Origin: Torymus aiolomorphi
Taxonomy: Eukaryota; Arthropoda; Insecta; Hymenoptera; Torymidae
DNA: 64,000 nt
Assembly (NCBI GenBank): GCA_036365515.1
Contig: CM070873.1
Span: 39,377,807-39,441,806, forward strand
Reading direction: 5' to 3'
In this document: in pieces, positions 39,701 to 52,410 of the stretch
Layout: every line of letters begins with the position of its first letter
How positions within the stretch are numbered: the stretch's first letter is position 1
Notes under the pieces: generated by a model
The model's database searches: none
Told to the model about the DNA's origin: nothing
The model's input: only the letters and a program-made list of their open reading frames with translations
Program-made: the position numbers and the translations under genes

Positions 39701-41561
39701 CGGATCGCTCGTGGCCTCTCCCACTCTCTCCTACTCGGCCGGGGAAATTAGAGTCACTTTCCGTTTTTATAATTTATTCAATTTCCCGCGCTACCCTTAA
39801 TCCGATATTTCCAGCGACCGTCGAATAATACATGCGCGGGGGCCGCGCGCGCGTCCGAGAGGCGGAAAAGTGAAAATCCACCGCCCGCAGCCACGCCATG
39901 TGGGGTGAGCGAACTGTGCATTTGCGATGCGCGAGCCTAATTTGTGGAATAACACTCTCGTCATTATTATTTCAAAACGGCGTGTGCAACGTCGTCTTCC
40001 CGAGCTTTATTTCATCGGCGCGTTCAAGGGAGAGTGGATACCGGCCGCGAGGAGGACGCAATTGTCAAAATGTCATTATACGAAACAATCTAATAACCGC
40101 GAGAACGCGGGCCATTTCGACGTTGAGTTTTCAGAGGTTGAAAATTCGAATTACGAGCGAGCGAGGAAGCAAAAGCCCTCGCTCTCTATAGTAAACGCGA
40201 TAAAGTAATTCACGGGAACAATGCAAAAATTTTAACCTACATTTTGTTATTCATACACACTTCTCGTGCGCCTGATGAAAGATTAAAAATATATATACGG
40301 GCTTTTTCAAATCACTCGTATATCCAAGAACGAGCTTTCCGCCATTATTGTAATTTTTCTCAAAGTACAAATTGAAATTTGAAAAAATTATGACAATACC
40401 AAGGACACGTAGGTCTTATTCAATTGCACGACGTCCAAGCTAAACGTAATGCAAAAAAGTCGCATTGGAAAAGTGCAGCAGGACGCTTTGTCGGCGGGTA
40501 ACACGCGCGGGCCTATCTTTTATTCAAAAATTACTCACTCTCTCGCGACGTGTTTGCGCTGGCGCAATTTGTACCACTTGACAAATTCCCGCAGATTTCT
40601 AAGGTAGCCACTCTCTCGCACTCTCCGCGACCTCTCGACAGTTTGGTGACGCAGCATGCGCGCGACCAACTTGGAATTAAACTTATATATCGCCGTTAAT
40701 GTATAGTCCTGCCGCGCTCGCCGCTATGCGGGAACAATGAACACTGTATGCGGTATCTCGGGGTGTTCAAAAAGAGAGGGAGAGAGAGAGATATCGTAAG
40801 TTAATTTTGCAAAAGTTGCTGGGGTAACTCATGTTGCTTTGTTTGTGCTTTGGGAAGTTGGCTATTTAAAAAGTGGTTAATTTCGTTACTAAAGTTTTCG
40901 CGTTTTATGTGGAAATCCGGCTGAAAACGTATCGGACAAAGAAAAAGTTCGCGTATTAATCATACTAATTTTGCTTTAGAGTTATAATGAATTGTAGAGA
41001 TTTAAAAAAAATTTTTCTCGGCCAATACGCCGGTTATTTGAATTTTTGAATGAAAAAGCAATTACATTGTAGCTACCGAACTAAATAAACTATTCTACCA
41101 AAGTACTATTTATCCAGCCAACGTAGCACAAGCGTTACAGTAGCAACTTACACGAGCAGCGCAGCCCCGTTGACCCCAATTGCCCGAGCCGCAGCTCCTA
41201 AACATCTAACTGCAGCCTAACTAAAAATGCTCTCCCCGTCGAACTCTTTGATTAAATCCCTGCCATTCGACCGCAGCTGCCTAACCAGTCCGAGCTTACG
41301 GATCGCCGCCAACGAACGCACCGCTACCCAGCTGAGCGCCTTTGTACACAAGAATAATAACAAGATGCATCAGCGTCCCGACGAACGCAGCAGCAGCAGC
41401 AGCAGCAGCAGCAGCCGCGGCAGCAGCAGTCGCCGAGCCGGGCCCGCGAGCTCGGCCCACGAGCAAGTCCCCCTCGAGGCGCGGCGCCGGTAGTTCCGTC
41501 CCCCAGGATGGCGGCGGCGGGAGCGCGGCCCGCCTGACACAATGACGCAAGGCGAGAGCAT
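36790..41561. other. CG-rich interval between divergent gene starts
   Basis: It lies between the inferred urea-transporter start (-) and gene A (+). Several stretches, especially 38790-39330 and 39840-40190, are rich in CG and carry long overlapping frames in several phases, typical of CpG-rich non-coding DNA. Promoters and 5' untranslated exons of both neighbours probably lie here, but I could not fix transcription starts. AGCAGCGAACGCGAT occurs twice (near 36869 and 36903). GA repeats lie near 39628-39644 and 40776-40790. I see no supported protein. Confidence 0.55.
41387..41435. repeat. (CAG)n stretch in gene A leader
   Basis: About nine CAG units, then CCGCGG and three more CAG units, about 130 bp before the gene A start codon. 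It is probably in the 5' untranslated region, where length variation would not change the protein. Confidence 0.85.
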
Positions 41562-44500
41562 ATGATGAGGGTGATGCCGTCGGGCTCGGATGTCGCGGAC
41601 AAGGCGGTATCGACGGAAGACGCGTCCGGCGGGGTGGAGGTGGCCCGCCTCGAGGCCGTCCTCGCGGCACTCGTCGAGTCGAAGGTCGAGGCGATAAAGG
41701 CCTCGACGTCGGCGGGCCAGCGGGCCGGCAGCGCGCCCGCGAGCCCGCGCCGGCCGAGGCTCACCTCCTCCTCCACCGGCTCCTCCTCCCAGAACAATCA
41801 CCAGCACCACGGCCACCACGGCCACCACGGCCACCATGGGCATCATCCGCACAGGTACAGGCAGGAGAGGAAGACCCACCACCGGCACAGGAGGCACGGC
41901 TCCGCGCCGTGCGGCGACTACATCGAGGATCCGGTCACGCACCGTCATAAGCAACGACACGGTGAGACAGAGAGACACCCTACCAACTTACGCTTTCGCC
42001 TACCTAATTCCTAATAAAGACAAAACAATTTCAATCGCGTTTTGCAATTCAATATAACAGACAAACACGCAAGTCCCCGATTATGTTCTCCTACTAAAAT
42101 AAAACTCACAGAAAGCCCATTCCTCAGAACTAAATGCGTTCATTCAAATTTTTATTTTTATTTTATTCAACAAGAGTCAATATATGTAGTGAACAAAAAT
42201 ATACTAGAAATTAATTGCATTACTTATTTACGTTGGGATGAAAAATGCCACGGCAAAGATTCGACATCATCATGAATAATAGCTTGTGGGTTATTCAAAT
42301 TACACTCTTAAAAATTTTATCCCTATATTTTACACAAAATGTGTGAAAATATGAATTTCCCTATTTTACAAATTCTACGAATTTTGTGTTAAATTTTACA
42401 CAAAATTTAAATTACACAGGATTTATATTTTATAGAAAATTTTTAACCTGTATAGAAATTGAAATCATTTGTTTTTTCAGATAGAGAAGGATGTAGTATT
42501 CCTTTGCTATACACGCACAATTATAAATGTTGTCAATCGTTAAGTTCTCAACAAGAGTACGTTCACAAATAGACTTTAACTCGTTCAACAGGTATTTTTC
42601 CAATTTTGTTAATCACGTGGGTATACCGGAATGTACCGAAGCATTTTCTTGACGACTTCACTGTTCAAGTCCTCAATTTTCACTTTGTGCTCCGTGCTTC
42701 ATTTCGTATCGTGTGTCAACATTTCTGCAAATACGTTACTTCTCGCTACTAATATAAATTTATGCGCATAGAACACCTCGTCGTCTACTATGAGTTGTGC
42801 GTCGCTCAATGTTTTGCTGAACAGAAATTTCTCAAAATTGGCAAACTCTGTTAAGCCAGACTCTTTTGTTTATCTTCTGTTTCTAGACGTGGGCAACCTG
42901 ACATTCTATTATAACTTTGCCGTCAGCTAACGGCTCTTTTGATTTTTCATTGAATAAACTTCTTCTACAAATTTACGACACCCTCAAACAGTTCTTTGGC
43001 TTTTCGAACACTCTCATATCTGAGATTTCCGTACAGAAGTCATCGCGCGGTACGAAGAAAAGCCAACTTTAAAGTTTCGCGCGAAGAAAGGCCAAAAATG
43101 AGCCCATCCTCTGACTTTTCTTCGCGCGAAACTTTGAAGTTGGCTTTTCTTCGTACCGCGCGACGAAGTATACTTTGCAATCTTGCCCCAGTAACCGAAC
43201 ATGAAATTAATTTTAATTTTCGATGACTTACACAAGTTTAAATAAATAAAAACATATTTCTTTTTTTTTATTCTGGATCCTATTTGAAAATTAGATAGAT
43301 TAGCCACTTGTGTCCATGCGCAGAGAAAGTAGGAGAAATAAATTTTTCTTTCCCTCTTATGGTATAGATAAGCAAAACTGTAGTACAACTTAAAACAAAT
43401 TTTGTTCATTCACACTTTATCTGTATCTCACTCGAATACACATCCAGTTGAAATCTTAGTTATGAAATGACATAAGTGATTATTGTTACAATACTAAATT
43501 CTAATGTAACTTCGTGAATTTCGAATTTTAAATTTGGGGCACGAAATATGTTTAATAAAATGATAGTTTACATTTAACCATAATTGTCCGATGGCGTAAC
43601 ATATCGTCAGACGCGGGTGTGAATTCTCCCCTACATTCAAGTTTAATTATGAATATACTTTATGAGCAATTCTCTAGAACTTTTTTAGCTTTTACAGTAC
43701 TGTAACATATCTTATGGTTCTCAGATATTTAGTTATCTAAGTCAAACAAATATTTATAAAATCCACTTCCATATTCCACTACATAGAACTCACTTTTAAA
43801 CAAGGATAAGCTCATAGGCAATCGGAAAAGGCCTAAATTTAGAGATTTTGCCTGCGTTTTTAGACTATCATCCTTTGTTAAATATTCGAAAATATGTTGT
43901 CTGATTGAATGTGCCTACCTTTAAAAAAAAAGTGCATAGCATTATCTCCGCGACGCTGTATTTTGGTAAAAATAAAAAATAAACTTTATTTGTCGATTAA
44001 AAAAAAAACTTTTGTGTTTTGTTAATTTTCTGGGACTTAAATTACTCGTCTTAGAAAGACAAATAAAATGTGACTTTGTTTATAAGTGTGCCTCTTATGA
44101 AAAGTGAATTATGATCTACTAAAGCACACAGTGTCGATGCGCCCCTCGCCTAAAAAATTATCATTTTTTAGTGGCACACATAAACAACGGTATATATCTC
44201 TAATGTAAGTATGGCTCTTTTTACTACACACATTTTCTCGAAAAAATTCACGGGGTGTCTAACAAAATTGGGATTTATTTTTTAAAAATTTTAAAAAGAA
44301 AGTGATTGTAAGGCAGTTTTACATGCATTCGCTCACGCTTACTCGTACGTGCATAAGCATACAAAATTAAAAAACTATGTTTAAAAATGAGGAGCACACC
44401 CGTTTGATTGTTATTTGGGGTACCTAAAACAGAAAAAAATGAGTTTTGTGAATGTGCCTCAACATTAAATTTTGAAATTTCTATTTAGCTAAAAGTTAAA

Positions 44501-47500
44501 AGTTTCAGAGAAATACTCTTATACGTTTCATTGTTCGCTTATCTTTTGCTTGTAGTAAATATATATGAAATTTTCTTACAATTCTTTTTACAGTGATGTA
44601 TAGTCAAAAGAATATAGATTTGTAATGTAACATTGCGTAAGCGAGGCGTGTAATTATACAATTTTATAATATTACAATATTGTTTATGAAAGTAAAGAAA
44701 TTTATAACGGCTCTAATCATTCAATTCATCAACAAACAAATATATGTACTTGTATATAATAAATATTTATTATTTATTATTGACAAATTAAAACAAAAAA
44801 GTACTACGCTTTGTAGTAGAAACTAAAAAGGAGGGTGCGCTAGCTTAGTCCACCTACTCGTGACATCATTTTTTATAGAGACTTCTCGTATAGAAAAAAT
44901 CAAATAGGAAAATCGTAAAAAACCATAGGAAACTGTAGGAAACTGTAAGAAACCGTACACAACATTAGAAAACCGTTTGTACAGTTTCGTACGGCGTGTT
45001 GTACGGTTATCTACAGTTTTCTGGAGTTTTGTACGGCTTTGTACGATTTGTAAGAAAATGTAGACAATCGTAAGATTCTTCAAAACTTACAGAATTATAC
45101 GTTTTTATACGGTTTCTTACGATTTCTTACGTTCAAGTTTTAACAGACTATTTTGAAAGAATTTATAAACCGTAAAAAACCGTAAAAAACCGTAACAAAT
45201 ATGTCCGAAAAGCAACGGCTTCCTACGGTTTCTTATAATGTTTATTATTTCCATACGCGGGCACATACTTATATGCATACGCGTGCGCTCACGGGGCTAA
45301 ATATTTCCCGGCAGATGAGGTTCCTCATTAGCCTCTCATTCTTCTGCTCTATTTGAGATTCCGAGTCTGATATCGATCGGAATAGTCGACATTGAAATAT
45401 GTAGAAGTGATGGACTGGGGATAGCCTATATGTCTATGCGATGGTACTGATAATTGAATTGTCCAGTTCGATATAGTAGCTTTCATTAGCATGAATTAAT
45501 TATTTGTAGAGGATAACAATTCAACATCCTTGATGCGCATATTTCTAGTAAGGAAATAGCAATGATTTATTAATTATTAATAGTAAAGGCGAAAGGTTTA
45601 CATCAAAGAACCTCAATCTCGAATTATTACACAACTTTGTACAAAAGACTTGTCTGCTCTTCCAATACTGATATTTTATTACAGTTTATCTTTACTCACG
45701 TCATATAACGCTAACATTGAAATAAATGATCGTCGTTTTAACCAATCTAATAAACAAATGTTCTTCTTATCACTACTTCTTTAGACAATATCTCATATCA
45801 GCTTTACTCGCCATTAATTCTTATTAATGTTGAGTGTATATTTGCTCCATAAATTCCATTTTGTAGAAAAACTTTCAAACGAGCTTTTTAAATCTCATAT
45901 TAAGCGTGAAACACAGTTAGTATTACAACGACGTATAGCGAAAAACTGTTGAAACCATATCTTGTAATAGCAATTAGTACTTATTATATATTATTATAAT
46001 CAAAAATATAAAAATTCGAAACTATTTCAATATTATTAGCATTACGTCGTATAGTAACGATAAGTATGCGTCATCTGCTCGCTGCAGGATAATTTTAAAG
46101 GGAAATGGATCGTGATGGCCTATATTTTAATTTTGTAAATGAGGTCCATAAAAAGCTTAAATTATCATTTAGAGTGTAGAGCTTAAACGCACAAAGTCAA
46201 ACTTTTTATGGCAGTAATTATTATATTATAAATGCCTTAACCGAATAACCTCAGTTAAAAATATACAATAATATATAGGATACTTTACTAAAAACTTGGA
46301 AACTATAACTATATTATTAAAGCTTAACTAGAGTTTAACTTGTGTAACAGTGTAGTTTATTTTTCCCAGAGACACATATTTCTGAGGTTGTCATAATTAT
46401 CAAAACTCACAGTTAAGTTAATATAAATAACCTGTTCTCAGGGTTGCGCTGTCGGAAATATAAAAAAAATGTAAAGTTGTTAAAAATTTTAGCGCTTTGA
46501 AATAATCTAAAATATAAATAGTCAGTGAATTCTCATTGGGATAAATGAAATTCTTAATTTAACAAAAGAAAAAGTAATAATGTCAAGGTTTTGAAAATTT
46601 GCTTACTTATTAATAATCGCTTGATATAAATGAGTTCCATGGGTAAAAATGCTCGCATGGAAAAGATTGTGTCCGAAAAGTAATGATTTTGCATTTTGTC
46701 TGTTTGCGCAGGTAAAGGCAAGCAGAAGCTATCGGAGAGTCCGCGGGCGGGTCGCAAGCGGCGTCGGCAGTCGCGCAGCCCGCAGACGCTGCGACACTCG
46801 CGCGCCCTGGACTCGCGCTTCGAGCTCCTCGACGGGGCGGAGCTGACGGGGGAGCCAGCGAGTGGCTCCGATCTCGCCGCTTTCCTCAACCTCGAGCGGA
46901 TGCGCGAGGCCCTCAGTGATGTCGCCGTCGGCGGATGCGTCGGGGATTATCCGGGGCTGCACCAAAGTGCCTGCTATATTTCTCATAGTACCGCTCAGTT
47001 GTGAGTACAGCTCTATTGCTTCGATTTTTTCAAATATTTTTTTTTCCAGGAAATAGAAAATTAGTTTAAACTAAAATGCAGTTAATTCAATTGACATTAT
47101 TTTTGTCAGTGAAATCAGTTCGATAAGTTATACATATTCGTTATACTTTGATGAAATTTGTTTTTAGTTAAGTTTTAGTAGAGGCAGCCTAATAATTATA
47201 ATATATTCACTTGAACTAACTCGATTAATGATAAACTTAATTACACTTTAGGCAATTTTAGTTATCAAAGTCCCAACTAATTTACTGTTAGTTTTAGATA
47301 TATTATTAATGAGCGTTCATTTTTAGTACATTACGATACATGTGCCTTACTCCGGGCTACTTAAGACTCTAGCATTGTACAATATTTTATAGCATAGCCT
47401 AACCTAAGCCCGCTGTCACGCCTATCCGTGCGCTAAGCAGCCCTTTTTCGCACCGTGAGGTTAGCGCACGAGCGTATAGCGAGTGCGATATACACGTTGC

Positions 47501-50244
47501 AATAATGGGCTACTTATCGCACGGATAGGCGTGACTTAAGTGCGGGCTTAGGTCACACTGTGCTATAAAAAATATTAACAACCACATGCATGAAAAAGTG
47601 AAACATATATATGATTTTGAAATAAAGTAGGTCTTAACAAAATATTTAAATTATCTACTCGCCATTAGTGTCTTACTTTAGTAATCTGTTTGATCCGTTT
47701 CCACGTAAGATAAGTAGATCTTGAGTTATTCAATAAGAGATCAGCGTTAATTAGTGGTTTCAATTTTAATCTGGTTAACTTTAGTGAAGATAATGCTGCG
47801 TAAGCAAATCTGTTTTAAGGTAGTTCTCTAATATATCAAAAAGTGGGTTTCGAAAGTAACAAAATTCTAGCGTGTTCTTTAAAATCTAAATAATTTTTCT
47901 TTATTTTTTAAAATATAGGTTGCCGACCTATTTTTCAAGAAAAAAATTATTGAAAATGGTTACTTTTACATTGATAGTAAATGACGCCATATAACGCATA
48001 TAACAGGAAGTAATAGTATTAGTTGATAAAAAAGTGGGTTTTCAAAACGAAAAACATAGCTTAAGAAAGATGAAATTCAGCTCTTTCTTTTAAGTTTATC
48101 AAATATGTGTCAAGCCGACCTTTTTAAAAAGATATAAATGATTATAAACACAAATAGCAGACGACATGCATGAGAGCGAGAGAGACAGAACGACGCGTAT
48201 GGCATGCGTATGGTATAGTTTGTGCTCTCGCTGAGCGCACAAACTATAAAGCGTTAGAGAACTACCTTAATACATTTCACGTGCATCTATAATATCCCTA
48301 TGAATTATGATAAGGTTATCATACATAAAAATTCAATTAGCATTATGGTTCAAATTTCCAATCGATTCTTCTGCATAACTCGAACAGATTAAAAAATGCA
48401 TTGCAGTCTATTGTCAATTTACCGATTAATCGGTTTCACAATTCAGATCTATGTCAAATTTTCATTGTTTTTAAAAGATTTGTGTTTTTAGAAAAAATAA
48501 TTACTTTGTCATGTTAGTTGAACCTAAAATATATTTCTGGTTTTGAAGAAATGTACTGTAAAATTTAGTTTCTAATCAAATGATGTGGCGAAAATGGAAC
48601 AACGTTAAAACTTGAAAGATTCACGCACCTAAATCGTAAAATGATTATCCGACTTGTAGAAAAAGTGACTGTTCTTTTTCTCGCACAATAAATCGCATAT
48701 GACAGAGAGCGAGAGAGTGTAAGGAACGCATGCTCCCCCAGGAAAAGCCACTACGACGAAGAGGACTACCTCTCATTCACCTTCGCAGACGACTGCGAGG
48801 AGGACGAAAGTTTTAGCGGTGGCTTGGGTGTTGGCCACTCTCATGCCCTTCCTCCGCGCTCGCCGAGGTCGGCGCGCGACCATCGCTTCCATCGGCCCCG
48901 CAAAAAGCGCAAGCAGCAGCAGCAGCATCGCAAGCAGCGTCAGCGGGCGCGGCAGCAGCTCGTCGACGACGTCGAGCTCGAGCTGGCCGTCGATCCGGAC
49001 GACCTGCCGCCCCGGGCGCGCTGGACCATCGTCGCCACGGCCTGTCTGCTGCTCGCCATGTCGCTGCTACTCGTCGGCGTGACGCTGCGCATGGCGCCCA
49101 TCATCGACGAAATGGGTACGTATAGCCTTTTTTTACAATTATGTGTATTGTGAGACACACCTGCGCCCAAGTCAAATGCTTTTTATAGGGGTCTTGGTGA
49201 GGCGACTGTCTTGTTAAAAGGACATTAGTATAGTTTTTTCAACCTCGGCCTAGTTTTAACTTGCTTATTTTCCCGGAAAATCATTAATTTTCAAGGTAAT
49301 AAAGTTTCATTTTTACTGTCCAAAATTTTCTATGCGTTTACGCAACACTATATGCATGTAAAATTTGATTTTTCGATGCTTATGAATTTATTACAACTAA
49401 AATGAAACTTTCATTCTAGTTATGAAGGTGTTAATATTTTATCAATCTGCACTAGTGACCGACTTTTTCCCGTGTGATATTTTTAGCGCATGAATTTTGA
49501 ACAAGTTTTCATACTTCTTGTCGAAGTTCATTCCTCTGCTACTGCAATAACAATCCGAGCGATGCAGTATAAGCTCCCACACAGACCTCCACAAAAATAA
49601 GATTTTTTAAAACAAACAAATTATTTTCGGTTAGTCAATGTCTATTTTTACCGGAGTGTAAGGCATAGATACTCTCCCTTTCACCTCCCTTCCGCTTGGT
49701 CAGACACAGTTCTTGCACCCTCGAACTTTTTACGTCCATCTCCCTAAAATATATATATATAGAGAGAGAGAGAGAGAAATAGAGAAAGCCACACGATTTC
49801 ACCTGCACACATACGTACACACAACGACACGCGTCACTTCTCGCGCGACACTTATAATTCATCGTTGATTCAGCTATACATACGGCACTTTATCGATCTC
49901 CTGGAAAATTGATGTGCCCGAAAGAGGCAGAGGAGAGAGAGAGAGAGCCACGGAGCGTTGGCATTTTACGAGCGCCCGGGCCGTTAACGTCTTGCACCCC
50001 GCAAGTGTCTTACAGCGCGGAAGTAACGCGGCGGTGGCGAAATTATAAGCATCAGAAAAGGGAGTAAAAACGTGGTTATATGGGTTTGTGAGAGCTGCCT
50101 CGGAATGGATATACGTTTCACTTGCTCGCCGGCAACGACGATTATTTTTGGATGGTATCCAAGGTCAATATCTGACGAATGGTCCTAGCTCGCGGTAATG
50201 GGCCGCTCTTTCCGGGTCGCGTTATTATTTTCAAGTGATTCATT

Positions 50245-50312
<68 letters not shown>

Positions 50313-50891
50313 CCTGTGGGATGATGCTATTGTGATTGAAGATGTCGTGTAAGAAGTATGTTGTGCATTAACTCGAAAAATTACATACGTCAGCTTGGCC
50401 GGGAAAGATAAACGGCAAGAAAAAAGAAGAATAAACATGTATAGTCAGCGTATTGACAGGCATAATGGTGTTTGCTTTGGACTTTGTTTTAGCCGTGTTT
50501 ATCGAATTACCTTAAGTGAAGCGAGAAATAGGATTATACACAGGCGAGCGGGCGAGGGATGCTGACAAGTCTTGGATAAATGATAAACTTGTCGATAAGA
50601 CAATACTATCAGGTTTGAGAATATATTTATTTATTTATTTATTTTTTATTAATTTGATTATTTATCCTTACAGTGTTACTTTGATTTGAGATTTGGATTT
50701 GAGATATTTCAATGTTTTGAATAACTGAAATTTCGCTTTTATTAGGTAAGCATATCTTTATAATATATGCTATAGCACACCTTTATTATATTTATTGTAC
50801 TAATCTTACTTTGTAATTTTTTTCAGATAATGGGGATCAAAATTTACAACGAAAGTGCATTCAAGAAATCTTCAGTCGTAGTAATGATTAG
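41562..50891 (+). CDS. Gene A: single-pass membrane protein, family unknown
   Basis: Four exons (41562-41961, 46712-47000, 48742-49115, 50827-50891) join in frame to 375 codons; intron phases are 1, 2 and 1. A seven-codon upstream frame (ATG at 41542) ends across the start. The long amino part is low complexity and basic: a His/Gly run coded by nt 41790-41860 (HHGHHGHHGHH), then HRHKQRHGKGKQKLSESPRAG. Exon 3 has an acidic patch (SHYDEEDYLSFTFADDCEED), a Lys/Arg/Gln stretch (RPRKKRKQQQQHRKQRQR), then one hydrophobic helix at 324-345 (WTIVATACLLLAMSLLLV) and a 30-residue tail ending EIFSRSND. Basic residues before the helix suggest a cytoplasmic amino end. There is no signal peptide and no enzyme motif. 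Introns of 4.7, 1.7 and 1.7 kb contain repeats only. I do not recognise the family. Confidence 0.7.
43044..43162. repeat. 46-bp inverted repeat (hairpin) in gene A intron 1
   Basis: Positions 43044-43089 and 43117-43162 are reverse complements with a single mismatch; core GTACGAAGAAAAGCCAACTT. The loop is only 27 bp. Transcribed, it would fold into a long near-perfect stem. A short foldback element or a small-RNA precursor are both possible. Confidence 0.85.
44919..45245. repeat. Degenerate array of GTAAGAAACC-type units, both orientations
   Basis: Variants of AAACTGTAGG, AAACCGTAAG and AAAACCGTA occur many times, and also in reverse as TACGGTTTCTTACG and TACAGTTTTCTGG. Unit length is about 9-12 bp and copies are diverged. 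It lies inside gene A intron 1. Confidence 0.65.
47332..47575. repeat. Dispersed hairpin element, copy 3
   Basis: The longest copy of the family seen near 1105 and 1799. It has TACGATACATGTGCCTTACT at the left and GTGACTTAAGTGCGGGCTTA then GGTCACACTGTGCTATAAAA at the right. Internally TGAGGTTAGCGCACGAGCG and ATAATGGGCTACTTA recur, and CACGCCTATCCGTGCG (left) pairs with CGCACGGATAGGCGTG (right). Lies in gene A intron 2. Confidence 0.7.
47819..48266. mobile_element. 448-bp element with TTAA flanks (piggyBac-like MITE)
   Basis: Terminal inverted repeats GGTAGTTCTCTAA (left) and TTAGAGAACTACC (right) are perfect over 13 bp and are flanked by TTAA at 47815-47818 and 48267-48270. TTAA duplication is the hallmark of piggyBac-type transposition. 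There is no transposase frame. Internal AAAAAGTGGGTTTCGAAA and AAAAAAGTGGGTTTTCAAAA look like a duplicated segment. Lies in gene A intron 2. Confidence 0.8.
50249..50308. repeat. (CT)n microsatellite in gene A intron 3
   Basis: About 29 CT units, nearly uninterrupted. Confidence 0.95.
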
Positions 50892-52375
50892 TTTAAGTGT
50901 GATTCAACTATCAGCATAAAACGTTTCTTATATACAACGTCGTCGCTCGTACATTTGCGAGCATTTGTCAACGTATGTTCTTAACACACAGTGTTATCAT
51001 TGACTCTTCATTTTGCGAATCCGATGTAGTAATTCACAAGCGATGGAAGCTCGCAAAGAAACGGATTTTTAAAAATATAAGATGTCTCGCGCTATGTTGC
51101 TTTCTCCCCACATTTTGATAAGTAGACGGATAAATGTATGCAACAATTGAGAAGGTTAAACTAAAACCGTATACATTGATAAAATGATAAAATGTTACGT
51201 TACTCTTATAATATAATTTTCTTATAATTTATAAAAGTAACATTTCATGTCAAGTATAGACTAAAAGGCTAAATTCCCGTTACACGATGACCAAATAAGT
51301 TGATTAAAAGTTATTTTTAAAGATAGCTTCAACATCGCCAATAAAAAGTCAAATAATTATAAGCCGCAACTTTTTATCCCGTGTAATAAAAATCGCGCGG
51401 TCTCTGCAAGTCCCCGTGCGATTAATTGATTTTCAATACGCGCGCTCACCGAAATTTAATATCACGCCCCTATAAAATGCGGAGATAAACTTAATTTAAA
51501 GCCCCGTATATCGTAAAAGAGCGATACGGTATTAACAAAAAGCTTTATATATCGGTGGGATATTTTTCGCGTTCACTTTTCGCAAACGTCGCACTTTTTT
51601 CGCTAATTCATTTTTCCCCTTGTCGCACCGTTCCATCAACATTTTCCCGCTAGAAGCCCGTAAAAAGATAGGAGGGGAGGTGATTCGAAAAGACTTGGTA
51701 TCGTGAAAAAAAATCTTTCCGCCGGAATAATTTAGCTCGAATTCATTCGAATTAAGTGTCTGACTAAACTCGGCGTTTTTCTACTTCCATGCATAGCTAA
51801 TTCTCCGTATTTTTGTAAATTTCTCATAATTACAGAGGTTGGTGTTTTTTTGTCTTCCTCATTCTAAAGCTTTTGCGCCCAAAACAATGGCCTGGGTTAT
51901 ATATCATCCTTTCTGAGAAACAAACGCCTGGGCAGCTCCCTTTTAATCCTAATCCTGCCGGAAGCAGAACTGCGATAAGAAACGTAAGAATGAGTTCTAC
52001 TATTATTCCAAGTTTTCGACTCACGTTGTCAATATAAATAAGACGATTTATTTGTAAAAAATTCAAGATAGATCCAAGCTAATTTACGGATAACTATCGA
52101 TACTCTACTTTTCTATATTAGAAAGCACCTCTGCACTCGACACAATTGCCACAGTGTTCACAAACCCAACCATCAGAGTCTAATTAAATAGCGAAGCAGC
52201 AGCAGCAGTAGGCCCACTCTCGTGGCTGCAATCAACCTACTTTAACGACAGCTCCAAAAAATCCCCCTCTTCTTCCCGTAAAAAATTCACCGCGAGGCAA
52301 TCGTGCCTCTAGCCAACACAATTTTTCCTTCTCGTTATTGATTTTCTCTCTCGCAACGCTCGCGCGCTAAAGCGA

Positions 52376-52410
<35 letters not shown>

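Noticed and set aside
41296..41978. Several minus-strand frames rich in Ala, Gly, Cys and Arg
   Set aside because: They mirror the CAG repeat and the GC-rich first exon of gene A.
48180..48250. Hairpin-like GTATGG / GCTCTCGCTGAGC segment as a possible tRNA or small RNA
   Set aside because: It does not fold into a cloverleaf and is internal to the TTAA-flanked element.
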